Shown: in pieces, positions 1 through 6,898 of the stretch | Numbering within the stretch: the first letter of the stretch is position 1 | Layout of the letters: the number at the start of each line of letters is the position of its first letter | Assembly: GCA_002454195.1 (NCBI GenBank) | Contig: DKIJ01000038.1 | Location: 1-20,258, forward strand | Length of the DNA: 20,258 bases | Source of the DNA: Flavobacterium sp. UBA6721 | Lineage (GTDB): Bacteria; Bacteroidota; Bacteroidia; Flavobacteriales; Flavobacteriaceae | Direction: 5' to 3' | The notes under the pieces: generated by a model | What the model saw: only the letters and a program-made list of their open reading frames with translations | Database searches by the model: none | What the model was told of the DNA's origin: nothing | Position numbers and translations under genes: made by a program

Positions 1-52
1 CTTAATAATGCACTACGGGTTATTCTAATTATTTCTTTAAACATACAATACA
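1..52 (+). other. Left edge, possibly end of a truncated gene
   Basis: No start codon with a usable frame lies here. One frame is open from base 1 to a stop at 61-63 and overlaps the maf start, and another ends at 26-28; both are too short to assign. Either could be the end of a gene cut by the window edge. Confidence 0.25.
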
Positions 53-637
53 ATGCTTCGTAATAAACTCAAAAAATACCAAATCATCTTAGCTTCGGGT
101 TCTCCTCGAAGACAACAATTTTTCAAGGATTTAGATTTGGATTTTGAAATTCGATTAAAAGAAATCGAAGAAATATATCCTGCTGAACTCAAAAGAGAAG
201 CGATTACCAATTATTTGGCAGCATTAAAAGCAGCTGCATTTGAAGGCGATTTAAAAGATAATGAAGTATTGGTAACTAGTGACACTTTGGTTTGGCATAA
301 TGAAAAAGCATTAGGAAAGCCAAAAGACAAGCAAGATGCCTTTGCTATTTTAAAATCATTGTCAAATGCAACACATGAAGTAATTACCTCTGTTTGTTTT
401 AAAACCAATACCAAAACGGATGTGATTTACGAAATTACCAAAGTTACTTTTAATGAATTAAGTGATGATGCCATTGAATATTACATTGAAAATTACCAAC
501 CCTTTGATAAAGCAGGAGCCTATGGTATCCAAGAATGGATTGGATTTATTGGTGTGGCAAAAATAGAGGGTTCTTATGCCAATGTAATAGGATTACCTGT
601 AGATAAAGTGTATCAATATTTGAATAATCTAAAATAA
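53..637 (+). CDS. maf: Maf-like nucleoside triphosphate pyrophosphatase
   Basis: A 194-residue Maf/YhdE-family protein. These cytoplasmic enzymes hydrolyse dTTP, UTP or modified nucleotides to the monophosphate and pyrophosphate (house-cleaning). The family signature SGSPRR lies at residues 15-20 after a short beta strand. The acidic/lysine part of the active site is visible as TSDTLVW (75-81) with GKPKD (88-92), and FDKAGAYGIQ (151-160) is the conserved C-terminal loop. The length is normal for the family. The start at 53 is the first ATG and leaves about nine residues before the conserved IILASGSPRR strand. The MscS-type gene begins 5 bases after the stop, so the two are probably co-transcribed. 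Exact nucleotide preference cannot be read from the sequence. Confidence 0.93.
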   Translation: MLRNKLKKYQIILASGSPRRQQFFKDLDLDFEIRLKEIEEIYPAELKREAITNYLAALKAAAFEGDLKDNEVLVTSDTLVWHNEKALGKPKDKQDAFAILKSLSNATHEVITSVCFKTNTKTDVIYEITKVTFNELSDDAIEYYIENYQPFDKAGAYGIQEWIGFIGVAKIEGSYANVIGLPVDKVYQYLNNLK

Positions 638-642
638 AAGAT

Positions 643-1173
643 ATGAAGTTTTTTGAAGAACATTCTAATGAAATCATAATCAGTGGAGTTGTTATAGTTG
701 TAGTAGCCATTTTAAGAATTATTTCGACCAAAATAGTTCGTCGATTTGCTAAAACTTCAGATAGAATCGAACATCGAACAAATTTGGTCATTAAATACAT
801 TCATCTCCTTATTAATATTTTAGCCTGTATCGCTTTTATTATCATTTGGGGAGTAAGAGCAAAAGACATTGTACTAGCTGTATCGTCAATCGCTACAGTT
901 GTGGGCGTGGCTATGGTTGCACAATGGTCAATTTTAAGTAATATTACATCGGGGGTAATCTTGTTTTTTAATTTCCCGTTCAAAATAGGTGATACTATAA
1001 AAATTCACGATAAAGATTTCCCTGTTATTGGTGAAATAGATGACATTTCAGCATTTTATATTATACTTAAGACTACTGACGGAGAACAAGTAATTTACCC
1101 CAATAACCTTTTATTCCAAAAAGGGATATCAATAATTCAAAACAATTTTGAAGAAAAAGAATTTACTGATTAA
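643..1173 (+). CDS. Short MscS-family mechanosensitive ion channel
   Basis: A 176-residue inner-membrane protein with three hydrophobic segments (about residues 11-28, 50-71 and 75-108) and then a small beta-rich domain. The third segment continues into SNITSGVILFF followed by FPFKIGDTI (about 110-118). This is the pore-helix to beta-domain transition of MscS channels, which open under membrane tension to release solutes during osmotic downshock. The C-terminal alpha/beta vestibule domain of E. coli MscS (286 residues) is missing, so this is a minimal, core-only member. It starts 5 bases after maf. An 8-bp inverted repeat (1159-1166 with 1174-1181) spans the stop codon but has no T-run after it, so it is a poor terminator. 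Confidence 0.88.
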   Translation: MKFFEEHSNEIIISGVVIVVVAILRIISTKIVRRFAKTSDRIEHRTNLVIKYIHLLINILACIAFIIIWGVRAKDIVLAVSSIATVVGVAMVAQWSILSNITSGVILFFNFPFKIGDTIKIHDKDFPVIGEIDDISAFYIILKTTDGEQVIYPNNLLFQKGISIIQNNFEEKEFTD

Positions 1174-1271
1174 GTAAATTCCGCATAATAACAGACACAA
1201 TCAGCACGCAATACATTATAAATCAGTACATTTATATAAATAACTGAATTTTTAATTTAATAACACCTATT

Positions 1272-1580
1272 ATGAAAAAGCTAAATTTTTACTTGGTTGC
1301 CTTGATTGTATCATTAAGTATACTACCTATGAATTCCTATTCAGCAGAAAAAAATGCAACAGCAAATCCAAAAGAGATTCCTGCAGAAGTACAAAACATG
1401 CTCAATAGATTAAACGAAATTAAAGAAATGGACAAATCTAATTTGTCGTCTGCTGAAAAAAAAGAATTACGTACCGAAGTAAAAACGATTAAAAAGAATT
1501 TAACAAAATCTGGTCAAGGCGTATATCTTTCGGTAGGAGCCATTATTATTATTGTTCTGTTACTAATTTTATTACTTTAA
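1272..1580 (+). CDS. Secreted or membrane-anchored small helical protein, unknown function
   Basis: A 102-residue protein I cannot assign to a named family. Residues 1-25 form a Sec-type signal peptide ending near NSYSAEKN. Residues about 35-78 are charged and predicted helical, with repeated leucines and a run of K/E pairs such as SSAEKKELRTEVKTIKKNL, which suggests a short coiled coil. The protein ends in an almost pure Ile/Val/Leu segment (about 87-102) that would be a C-terminal membrane anchor. If both hydrophobic ends are used, the helical part lies in the periplasm tethered to the inner membrane. A strong terminator follows 28 bases after the stop, so this appears to be a single-gene unit. 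Confidence 0.75.
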   Translation: MKKLNFYLVALIVSLSILPMNSYSAEKNATANPKEIPAEVQNMLNRLNEIKEMDKSNLSSAEKKELRTEVKTIKKNLTKSGQGVYLSVGAIIIIVLLLILLL

Positions 1581-1608
1581 AAAAGAAAAACATAACATAT
1601 TAAACATC

Positions 1609-1640
1609 AGCTGTTTTACTCAGGTAAAACAGCTTTTTTT
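1609..1640 (+). terminator. Rho-independent terminator after the small helical protein gene
   Basis: A perfect 11-bp stem AGCTGTTTTAC (1609-1619) pairs with GTAAAACAGCT (1624-1634) across a 4-base loop and is followed by six more T. It ends the 1272-1580 transcript and insulates the next promoter. Confidence 0.88.
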
Positions 1641-1670
1641 GTAATATACCCCAACTAGAATAAGCTTTTT

Positions 1671-1687
1671 TGGCACAGTTATTGGCT
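1671..1687 (+). promoter_or_regulatory. Sigma-54-like -24/-12 promoter for first secreted paralog
   Basis: TGGCAC at 1671-1676, five bases, then TTGGC from 1682. The sigma-54 consensus is TGGCAC-N5-TTGC, so the -24 box is exact and the -12 box has one mismatch (TTGG). The coding region begins 45 bases after it. Two similar sites with the same internal spacing lie before the next paralog, which strengthens the call. No activator gene is visible here. Confidence 0.5.
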
Positions 1688-1731
1688 ATCATTCAGTAAG
1701 TTTAAAAGTCTAATATTAAAAAATAGAAATT

Positions 1732-2187
1732 ATGAAAACTATAAAATTATTTATCGCAGCCTTTATATTATTTGCTACAACTTCTCAAGCACAAGTTTCT
1801 GTTAATGTAAATATTGGTGCACCACCAGCATGGGGACCAGTTGGATATTCAAATATTGATTATTATTATTTACCAGATATTGAGTGCTATTATGATATTC
1901 GTCTTTCACAATTTATTTATTTTGGAAACGGAAGATGGATACACTCAAGAAACTTACCTGTAAGATACCGTAATTATGATTTATATCGCGGATACAAAGT
2001 AGTTTTAAACGACTATCATGGTAGAACCCCTTATGTATATTTTAAGAATCACAAAGCTAAATATTACAAAGGGTATAAAGGGAAACCACAAAAAAATATC
2101 GGATATCACCATCACAATGGTAATCACAAACACCACAAAGGAAATTGGGATAAACATAATTCCGATCACGGACATAAAAATCGCTAA
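1732..2187 (+). CDS. Secreted protein with His/Lys-rich tail (tandem paralog 1)
   Basis: A 151-residue exported protein of unknown function, of a type that recurs in flavobacterial genomes. The signal peptide is residues 1-20 with a cleavage site after TSQAQ. The mature part starts VSVNVNIGAP and has an aromatic core (DYYYLPDIECYYDI, FIYFGNGRWIHSR, YRNYDLYRGYKVVLNDYHG). From about residue 105 the tail is Lys-, Gly- and His-rich, with HHH and HKHH clusters that could bind metal or a polyanionic surface; this is inference. The protein at 2601-3113 shares the signal peptide, core and spacing, so the pair arose by tandem duplication. A sigma-54-like promoter lies upstream and a terminator downstream. 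Confidence 0.82.
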   Translation: MKTIKLFIAAFILFATTSQAQVSVNVNIGAPPAWGPVGYSNIDYYYLPDIECYYDIRLSQFIYFGNGRWIHSRNLPVRYRNYDLYRGYKVVLNDYHGRTPYVYFKNHKAKYYKGYKGKPQKNIGYHHHNGNHKHHKGNWDKHNSDHGHKNR

Positions 2188-2206
2188 TTTTAAATCTGAT
2201 TATAAT

Positions 2207-2236
2207 AAAAGAAACGCCTTGAGCGTTTCTTTTTTT
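2207..2236 (+). terminator. Rho-independent terminator after paralog 1
   Basis: GAAACGC (2211-2217) pairs with GCGTTTC (2223-2229) around a 5-base loop, with flanking A and T runs extending the stem and at least seven T after it. Confidence 0.85.
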
Positions 2237-2278
2237 TACCATTTTTAAAAAGTTAATATAATGTTAAAAAAATAAAAC

Positions 2279-2293
2279 TGGCACATAAATTGA
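2279..2293 (+). promoter_or_regulatory. Sigma-54-like -24/-12 site, distal copy
   Basis: TGGCAC (2279-2284), N5, TTGA (2290-2293): exact -24 box and a -12 box with one mismatch. It lies 308 bases before the next start codon with no gene directly after it. It therefore either gives a long 5' leader, an untranslated RNA, or is the relic of a lost gene copy. Confidence 0.42.
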
Positions 2294-2519
2294 AAAACAT
2301 TTAAACAAGATTAATGTAAAAATAAAGAACTGTATAAAACGGTAAGGAAGTGTCTCAAAAAAAGTAATGGTAAATTATTAATCTATAGCAAATATAGACT
2401 AAACAAGTATTTAATCCCTTTTTACATATTTTAAAAAAAACAAAAAAAGCTAAGGGCATTTCTTTAATATTTAAAAACCATTTTTTTTAAAAGTTAAAAT
2501 AATGTTAATAAAAAATAAT

Positions 2520-2534
2520 TGGCATACTACTTGT
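2520..2534 (+). promoter_or_regulatory. Sigma-54-like -24/-12 promoter for second secreted paralog
   Basis: TGGCAT (2520-2525), N5, TTGT (2531-2534), at the same spacing as the sites at 1671 and 2279. The start codon at 2601 lies 66 bases downstream, which leaves a leader of about 55 bases. Confidence 0.45.
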
Positions 2535-2600
2535 AAACACTTAAATAGAAATAAAATTTAAAACAATTAAAACCCCAAAATAACTTAAAATATAGAAATC

Positions 2601-3113
2601 ATGAGAACTTTTAAATTAATCGCAACAGGAATCATTTTATTCGCAGCAGCTTCTACTTCTCAAGCGCAAGTTTCAATTAATGTAAATGTAGGAGCACCTG
2701 CAGTTGTTGTAAGACCAGCATGGGTACCACAGAACCATGTAAATGTAGATTTTTATTATTTACCTGATGTTCAAGCCTATTTTGATGTAAACGCCTCTTT
2801 ATATGTTTACCTAAATAATGGTAATTGGTGCCGTTCAAGATATTTACCAGCACATTACAGAAACTACGATTTAGTTCATGCACGTCGAATTGCATTAAAT
2901 GGTTACCATGGTAGCAGACCTTATACCTACTATAACTACCATAATGAAAGATATGATAATCGTTACTACAAAAAAAGATATGTAGAAGGACGTTACTACA
3001 ATGATAGAAGATACAATGATAGATATGCCGATAATTTCAGAGGATATCGCGACAGAGACGATGACAGAGACGACGATCGCAGAGGAAACCACTACGGACA
3101 CAGAAACAGATAA
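2601..3113 (+). CDS. Secreted protein with Arg/Asp/Tyr-rich tail (tandem paralog 2)
   Basis: A 170-residue exported protein of unknown function, paralogous to the one at 1732-2187. The signal peptide (residues 1-22) ends at TSQAQ, and the mature core repeats the same pattern: VSINVNVGAP, VDFYYLPDVQAYFDV, LYVYLNNGNWCRSRYLPAHY and ALNGYHGSRPY. The tail (from about 113) differs sharply. It is made of short YY/R/D repeats such as RYYNDRRYNDRYADN, then a mixed-charge DRDDDRDDDRR stretch and GHRNR at the end. Such low-complexity tails tend to be disordered and could bind polysaccharide or mineral, but no function is shown. It has its own sigma-54-like promoter and its own terminator. Confidence 0.82.
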   Translation: MRTFKLIATGIILFAAASTSQAQVSINVNVGAPAVVVRPAWVPQNHVNVDFYYLPDVQAYFDVNASLYVYLNNGNWCRSRYLPAHYRNYDLVHARRIALNGYHGSRPYTYYNYHNERYDNRYYKKRYVEGRYYNDRRYNDRYADNFRGYRDRDDDRDDDRRGNHYGHRNR

Positions 3114-3134
3114 TGTATTAAATAATAAAACAAC

Positions 3135-3169
3135 AAGCCATCTTAAGATAAAAATTAAGGTGGCTTTTT
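3135..3169 (+). terminator. Rho-independent terminator after paralog 2
   Basis: AAGCCATCTTAA (3135-3146) pairs with TTAAGGTGGCTT (3155-3166) over 12 positions, one of them G-T, with an 8-base loop and a short T-run after the stem. Confidence 0.82.
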
Positions 3170-3328
3170 AAATTAACACCTATCAAAATGAGGAGACATT
3201 TGATAATTTCTTAATAAAAATCATAAAAAAAAGATAAATTATTCTCATGAACAATCAAATGATTAGGTTTCTTAAATTAGAATCCCTTTATTTGGTGCAT
3301 CTATTACAACTAAAGAACCATAAACAGT

Positions 3329-4327
3329 ATGAAATCCTACTCTATTGAAGAAATAAACGAAGTCTTACAAGGCGTAATTATTGGCAGCACTTCGCAAAAA
3401 ATTATCGCAGCTGAACAGCTCGAAATAGCCAATGATTCGCAAATTTCTTTTATAGGCAACAAAAAATATGAAAAACTTTGGGATACATCTAAGGCTTGTG
3501 TAGCGGTTGTTAATGAAGACATCGCAATTGAGCCAGGTGAAAACAGAGCTTTTATAAAAGTAAAAAATGCCGACCTAGCAATGTCTTAAGTATTAGAACT
3601 TTTTGCACCACCAATGCCAGAATTTCACGTAAACATCCACCCAACAGCAGTAATCGATGGTTCTGCCGTTATTGGAAATGGAACTAAAATTGGCGCAGGA
3701 TGTTACATAGGACCAAAAGTAACTATTGGTGAAAATAGTATTATATACCCAAACACAACCATTCTTGACGAATGCACCATCGGTAAAAATACCATAATAT
3801 GGTCGGGTACCGTAGTTCGAGAACGTTGCCACATAGGCAACCATTGTATTATTCATCCTAATGCTACTATCGGAGCTGATGGTTTTGGTTTTAGACCTTG
3901 TCCGGAAAGAGGTTTGGTAAAAATTCCACAAATAGGTAATGTAATTATTGGCAACCATGTCGAAATTGGCGCCAATAGCTGTATCGACAGAGGAAAATTC
4001 AGCTCTACAATTGTGGGTGATGGCTGCAAAATTGATAATTTAGTGCAAATAGGTCACAACAGTAAACTGGGGAAATTTTGCATCATGGCTGGAAACAGTG
4101 GTCTTGCAGGATCTGTAACTTTAGGAAATGGTGTTATCATTGGCGGAAGTGCTTCGATAAAAGACCATACCACGATTGGTGATAGAGCAGTAATTGGTGC
4201 CGGATCCGGTGTTACTTGCGATATCCCTGCTGGAAAAACAATGTTAGGTTATCCTGCAGTTGAAGCTCGCGATGCCTTAAAACAATGGGCTATTTTAAAA
4301 CGACTTGTAAACGATTCCAAGAAATAA
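3329..4327 (+). pseudogene. lpxD: lpxD, UDP-3-O-acylglucosamine N-acyltransferase, interrupted by in-frame TAA
   Basis: Two open frames in the same reading frame, 3329-3589 and 3614-4327, together make one LpxD of normal length (about 332 residues). LpxD adds the N-linked 3-hydroxyacyl chain in lipid A synthesis at the cytoplasmic face of the inner membrane. The first part (86 residues) is the N-terminal uridine-binding domain (SQISFIGNKKYEKL, then KACVAVV). The rest is the hexapeptide-repeat left-handed beta helix. The sequence across the break reads NADLAMS, stop, VLELFAPPMPEFHVNIHP, which is continuous family sequence with no frame change. A single substitution, for example CAA to TAA at 3587-3589, explains it. 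It could be a recent loss of a second lpxD copy, a sequencing error, or a stop bypassed by readthrough. No other lpx gene is near. Confidence 0.82.
3614..4327 (+). CDS. C-terminal acyltransferase part of LpxD (possible separate product)
   Basis: This 237-residue frame starts at an ATG 24 bases after the in-frame stop at 3587-3589. It holds the complete left-handed beta-helix part of LpxD: repeated I-G-x-x hexapeptides from IHPTAVIDGSAVIG onward, the substrate-loop motif IGADGFGFRP (86-95) and the catalytic histidine in VQIGHNS (His148 here, matching His239 of E. coli LpxD). The C-terminal helix ALKQWAILKRL is also present. If translation restarts here, the product keeps the catalytic site but lacks the domain that binds the UDP end of the substrate, so full activity is doubtful. 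I see no ribosome-binding site that would favour this start. Confidence 0.45.
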   Translation: MPEFHVNIHPTAVIDGSAVIGNGTKIGAGCYIGPKVTIGENSIIYPNTTILDECTIGKNTIIWSGTVVRERCHIGNHCIIHPNATIGADGFGFRPCPERGLVKIPQIGNVIIGNHVEIGANSCIDRGKFSSTIVGDGCKIDNLVQIGHNSKLGKFCIMAGNSGLAGSVTLGNGVIIGGSASIKDHTTIGDRAVIGAGSGVTCDIPAGKTMLGYPAVEARDALKQWAILKRLVNDSKK

Positions 4328-4347
4328 TATTAATTTTTTTATTTTTT

Positions 4348-4394
4348 CCGCAAATTTTCAAATTAAAACCTTGAGAGTTTGCGGTTATTTTTTT
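4348..4394 (+). terminator. Rho-independent terminator after lpxD
   Basis: CCGCAAATTTTCAA (4348-4361) pairs with TTGAGAGTTTGCGG (4371-4384) over 14 positions, including two G-T pairs, with a 9-base loop and a T-rich tail. The rest of the gap up to 4577 shows no gene. Confidence 0.78.
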
Positions 4395-4577
4395 CTACTT
4401 CTAACTCAGAAAATCTTACATAAAAAAAAGAGTTTTTCAAAGTTTAATATCTTTCATCGGTGTAAATCAGCTAAATCTGTTTTACTGTGATCCAAATAAA
4501 AAATATTTCTTTTTCCTGTAAAAATGGATTAATGGTTTTGTATTTTAGCTTTAAATTTTCCCAAACACAATTTCAAT

Positions 4578-6206
4578 ATGGATATCAACTTCAATAAAAA
4601 CGAAGACCACAATAAACTTTTACTTTCTGATTTAAAACAAAAATTCTCCAAAATTAAATTAGGTGGAGGTGAAAAACGAATTCAAAAATTGCACGCCGAA
4701 GGTAAAATGACAGCGCGTGAACGTATTGACTATTTGTTAGATGCGAATGCTGAAAGCATTGAAATTGGGGCGTTTGTTGGAGACGGAATGTACGCAGCAC
4801 ATGGCGGATGTCCTTCTGGAGGAGTTATCGTAAAAATGGGGTACATCAAAGGCAAACAATGTATTGTTGTGGCCAATGATGCCACAGTAAAAGCAGGTGC
4901 TTGGTTTCCTATTACGGCGAAGAAAAACCTTCGTGCACAGGAAATTGCGATGGAAAATAAAATTCCAATTATTTACTTGGTAGACAGTGCTGGAGTGTAT
5001 TTACCAATGCAGGATGAAATTTTCCCTGATAAAGAACATTTTGGTCGCATTTTTAGAAACAATGCTATCATGAGTAGTATGGGAATCACTCAAATCTCGG
5101 CTATTATGGGGAGCTGTGTTGCCGGCGGAGCCTACTTACCAATTATGAGCGATGAAGCGATTATTGTTGACAAAACCGCCAGCATATTTTTGGCAGGAAG
5201 TTATCTGGTTAAAGCCGCCATTGGTGAAAACATTGATAATGAAACACTGGGTGGCGCAACTACACATTGTGAAATCTCCGGTGTGACCGACTACAAAGCC
5301 AAAGACGATAAAGACGCCTTAGACAAAATCAAAAATATCGTTGACAAAATAGGCGATTACGAAAAAGCAGGCTACAACCGAATAAAAGCCGTGAAACCGG
5401 CACTAGAATCTAAAGAAATTTACGGAATTCTACCCAAAGCACGTAGCGAACAATACGACATGAAGGAAATCATTCTTCGTTTGGTAGACAATTCAGAAAT
5501 GGAAGAATACAAAGAAGGCTACGGACAAACTATCATTACAGCCTATGCCCGTATTGACGGTTGGGCGGTGGGAATTGTAGCCAACCAACGTAAGGTAATT
5601 AAAACCAAAAAAGGCGAATTGCAATTTGGTGGTGTAATTTACTCTGATAGTGCCGATAAAGCTACCCGTTTTATAGCCAATTGCAATCAGAAAAAAATTC
5701 CTTTGGTGTTTCTTCAGGATGTTACTGGATTCATGGTGGGTTCCAAATCAGAACAGGGTGGAATCATTAAAGACGGTGCCAAAATGGTGAACGCAGTAAG
5801 TAACTCCGTTGTACCTAAATTCACTGTGGTAATAGGTAATTCCTATGGAGCCGGAAACTATGCCATGTGCGGAAAAGCCTATGACCCTAGACTAATTGTA
5901 GCCTGGCCAAGTGCCGAATTAGCAGTAATGGGCGGAACTCAGGCAGCTAAAGTATTAGCACAAATTGAAGCTTCCTCGCTAAAAGCCAAAGGTGAAGCAG
6001 TAGATGAAGTCAAAGAAGCCGAATTGTTTGCCAAAATAAAAGCAAGATACGACGAACAAGTTTCGCCTTATTACGCCGCTTCCCGACTATGGACCGATGC
6101 CATTATTGATCCACTGGAAACCCGAAACTGGATTTCAATGGGAATCGAAGCAGCTAACCATGCTCCTATTGAAAAACCATTCAATTTAGGGGTAATACAA
6201 GTATAA
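4578..6206 (+). CDS. Acyl-CoA carboxylase carboxyltransferase (beta) subunit, methylcrotonyl-CoA type
   Basis: A 542-residue biotin-dependent carboxyltransferase subunit. It moves CO2 from carboxybiotin to an acyl-CoA, most likely 3-methylcrotonyl-CoA in leucine breakdown. Family features in order: the N-terminal helix GGGEKRIQKLHAEGKMTARE (about 29-48), the first crotonase-like half with LVDSAGVYLPMQ and EIFPDKEHFGRIFRN, the oxyanion-loop region GSCVAGGAYLPIMSDE, and the second half with FLQDVTGFMVG, GNSYGAGNYAMCG and the near-C-terminal AANHAPIEKPF. The EIFPDKEHFGRIF segment favours methylcrotonyl-CoA over propionyl-CoA carboxylase. The partner biotin carboxylase/BCCP subunit is not in the window, which is unusual because the two are often adjacent. 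Acetyl- or geranyl-CoA carboxylase subunits are less likely. Confidence 0.9.
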   Translation: MDINFNKNEDHNKLLLSDLKQKFSKIKLGGGEKRIQKLHAEGKMTARERIDYLLDANAESIEIGAFVGDGMYAAHGGCPSGGVIVKMGYIKGKQCIVVANDATVKAGAWFPITAKKNLRAQEIAMENKIPIIYLVDSAGVYLPMQDEIFPDKEHFGRIFRNNAIMSSMGITQISAIMGSCVAGGAYLPIMSDEAIIVDKTASIFLAGSYLVKAAIGENIDNETLGGATTHCEISGVTDYKAKDDKDALDKIKNIVDKIGDYEKAGYNRIKAVKPALESKEIYGILPKARSEQYDMKEIILRLVDNSEMEEYKEGYGQTIITAYARIDGWAVGIVANQRKVIKTKKGELQFGGVIYSDSADKATRFIANCNQKKIPLVFLQDVTGFMVGSKSEQGGIIKDGAKMVNAVSNSVVPKFTVVIGNSYGAGNYAMCGKAYDPRLIVAWPSAELAVMGGTQAAKVLAQIEASSLKAKGEAVDEVKEAELFAKIKARYDEQVSPYYAASRLWTDAIIDPLETRNWISMGIEAANHAPIEKPFNLGVIQV

Positions 6207-6244
6207 AAATAAAAGAAGCCCTTTTTCTTCGTAAAATAAAGCTC

Positions 6245-6294
6245 CGAATTCACCAATATAAAAAAAACATTCGTGAATTCGTGGCTAAAACCAC
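6245..6294. repeat. Extragenic inverted repeat just before the GNAT gene
   Basis: CGAATTCAC (6245-6253) and GTGAATTCG (6273-6281) form a 9-bp perfect inverted repeat with a 19-base loop. It overlaps ATTCGTGAATTCGTGGC (6269-6285), a word that resembles short extragenic repeats I associate with Bacteroidota genomes. A second small hairpin GTGG/CCAC (6281-6294) ends six bases before the GNAT ATG at 6300. Its role is unknown. Confidence 0.5.
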
Positions 6295-6299
6295 AAAAA

Positions 6300-6815
6300 A
6301 TGAATTACCAATTTAGAAAAGCTAAACTTACTGAAATTCCTCAAATCTGGACTATTTTACAAAAGGCCATTCAACGCCGAAAAGAAGATCGCAGCAACCA
6401 ATGGCAGGATGGTTACCCTAACCCTGAAGTAATTCAAAAGGACATTGAAAAAGAGGCCGGATTTGTATTGACTTATGAGGAGCAAATTATAGGTTATACC
6501 GCTGTTCTAATTAATGATGAACCGGAATACGCTAATATTATTGGTCAATGGTTAAGCAATGAAGACTTTGTAGTGTTCCATCGTGTGGCGATTGCCGAAG
6601 AATATCTTGGTAAAGGTTTGTCTATAATCATCCTGAATTTCATAGAAGCATTTGCCTTGAGCAATCACATCTACAGCATCAAAGCCGATACTAATTTTGA
6701 CAATTTTGCTATGCTACGCATTTTCGAAAAACTGGGGTATCACTATTGTGGCGAAGTCTATTTTAGAGGTAGCGCCCGAAAAGCTTTCGAAAAAGTGCTG
6801 GAGAAAAAGAAATGA
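6300..6815 (+). CDS. GNAT-family N-acetyltransferase
   Basis: A 171-residue acetyltransferase of the GNAT fold, which transfers acetyl from acetyl-CoA to an unknown amine. The N-terminal FRKAKLTEIPQIWTIL is the usual first strand and helix. The central strands include GYTAVL and VVFHRVAIAEEYLGKGL, where the V-A-I-x-x-x-x-x-G-K-G-L motif is the acetyl-CoA pyrophosphate loop (R/Q-x-x-G-x-G/A type, degenerate). DTNFDNFAMLRIFEKLGYHY is the C-terminal signature. I chose the ATG at 6300 over the GTG at 6273 because the upstream GTG lies inside the extragenic repeat and would add nine residues outside the domain. Its stop overlaps the ATG at 6812 by 4 bases (ATGA). The substrate is not predictable. 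Confidence 0.85.
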   Translation: MNYQFRKAKLTEIPQIWTILQKAIQRRKEDRSNQWQDGYPNPEVIQKDIEKEAGFVLTYEEQIIGYTAVLINDEPEYANIIGQWLSNEDFVVFHRVAIAEEYLGKGLSIIILNFIEAFALSNHIYSIKADTNFDNFAMLRIFEKLGYHYCGEVYFRGSARKAFEKVLEKKK

Positions 6816-6898
6816 TTGAAAACCTATTCTCTCAATTTAATTTCAGAACTTTAGCATTCTTATCTATATTCTTTTCATTCACATCAAAAAAGACAGCT

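Larger units (their letters stand above)
2238..2551 (+). repeat. Duplicated promoter module (two imperfect direct copies, 241 bases apart)
   Basis: This gene-free stretch (2188-2600) holds two imperfect copies of a block of about 73 bases, near 2238-2310 and 2477-2551. Each begins ACCATTTTT, has two GTTAA words 11 bases apart (2252 and 2263; 2493 and 2504), then exactly 11 bases before a TGGCA box (2279; 2520), then TTG at the -12 position and a similar A-rich leader. The equal spacing in both copies suggests that GTTAA-N6-GTTAA, one helical turn apart, is a conserved operator or activator site. Between the copies I see no open frame or tRNA. Confidence 0.6.

Noticed and set aside
1159..1181. 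8-bp inverted repeat over the MscS stop codon as a terminator
   Set aside because: AT-rich stem and no T-run after it on either strand.
1200..1220. CAGCACGCAATACATT as a fourth sigma-54-like site before 1272
   Set aside because: Lacks the GG of the -24 box and the TTG of the -12 box.
2346..2366. GGAAGTGTCTCAAAAAAAG, which resembles an insertion-sequence end
   Set aside because: No inverted partner, transposase remnant or target duplication was found in the window; one short match is not enough.
4459..4485. GTGTAAATCAGCTAAATCTG, similar to short extragenic words in Bacteroidota
   Set aside because: Only one loose copy in the window and no symmetry, so it cannot be supported as a repeat.
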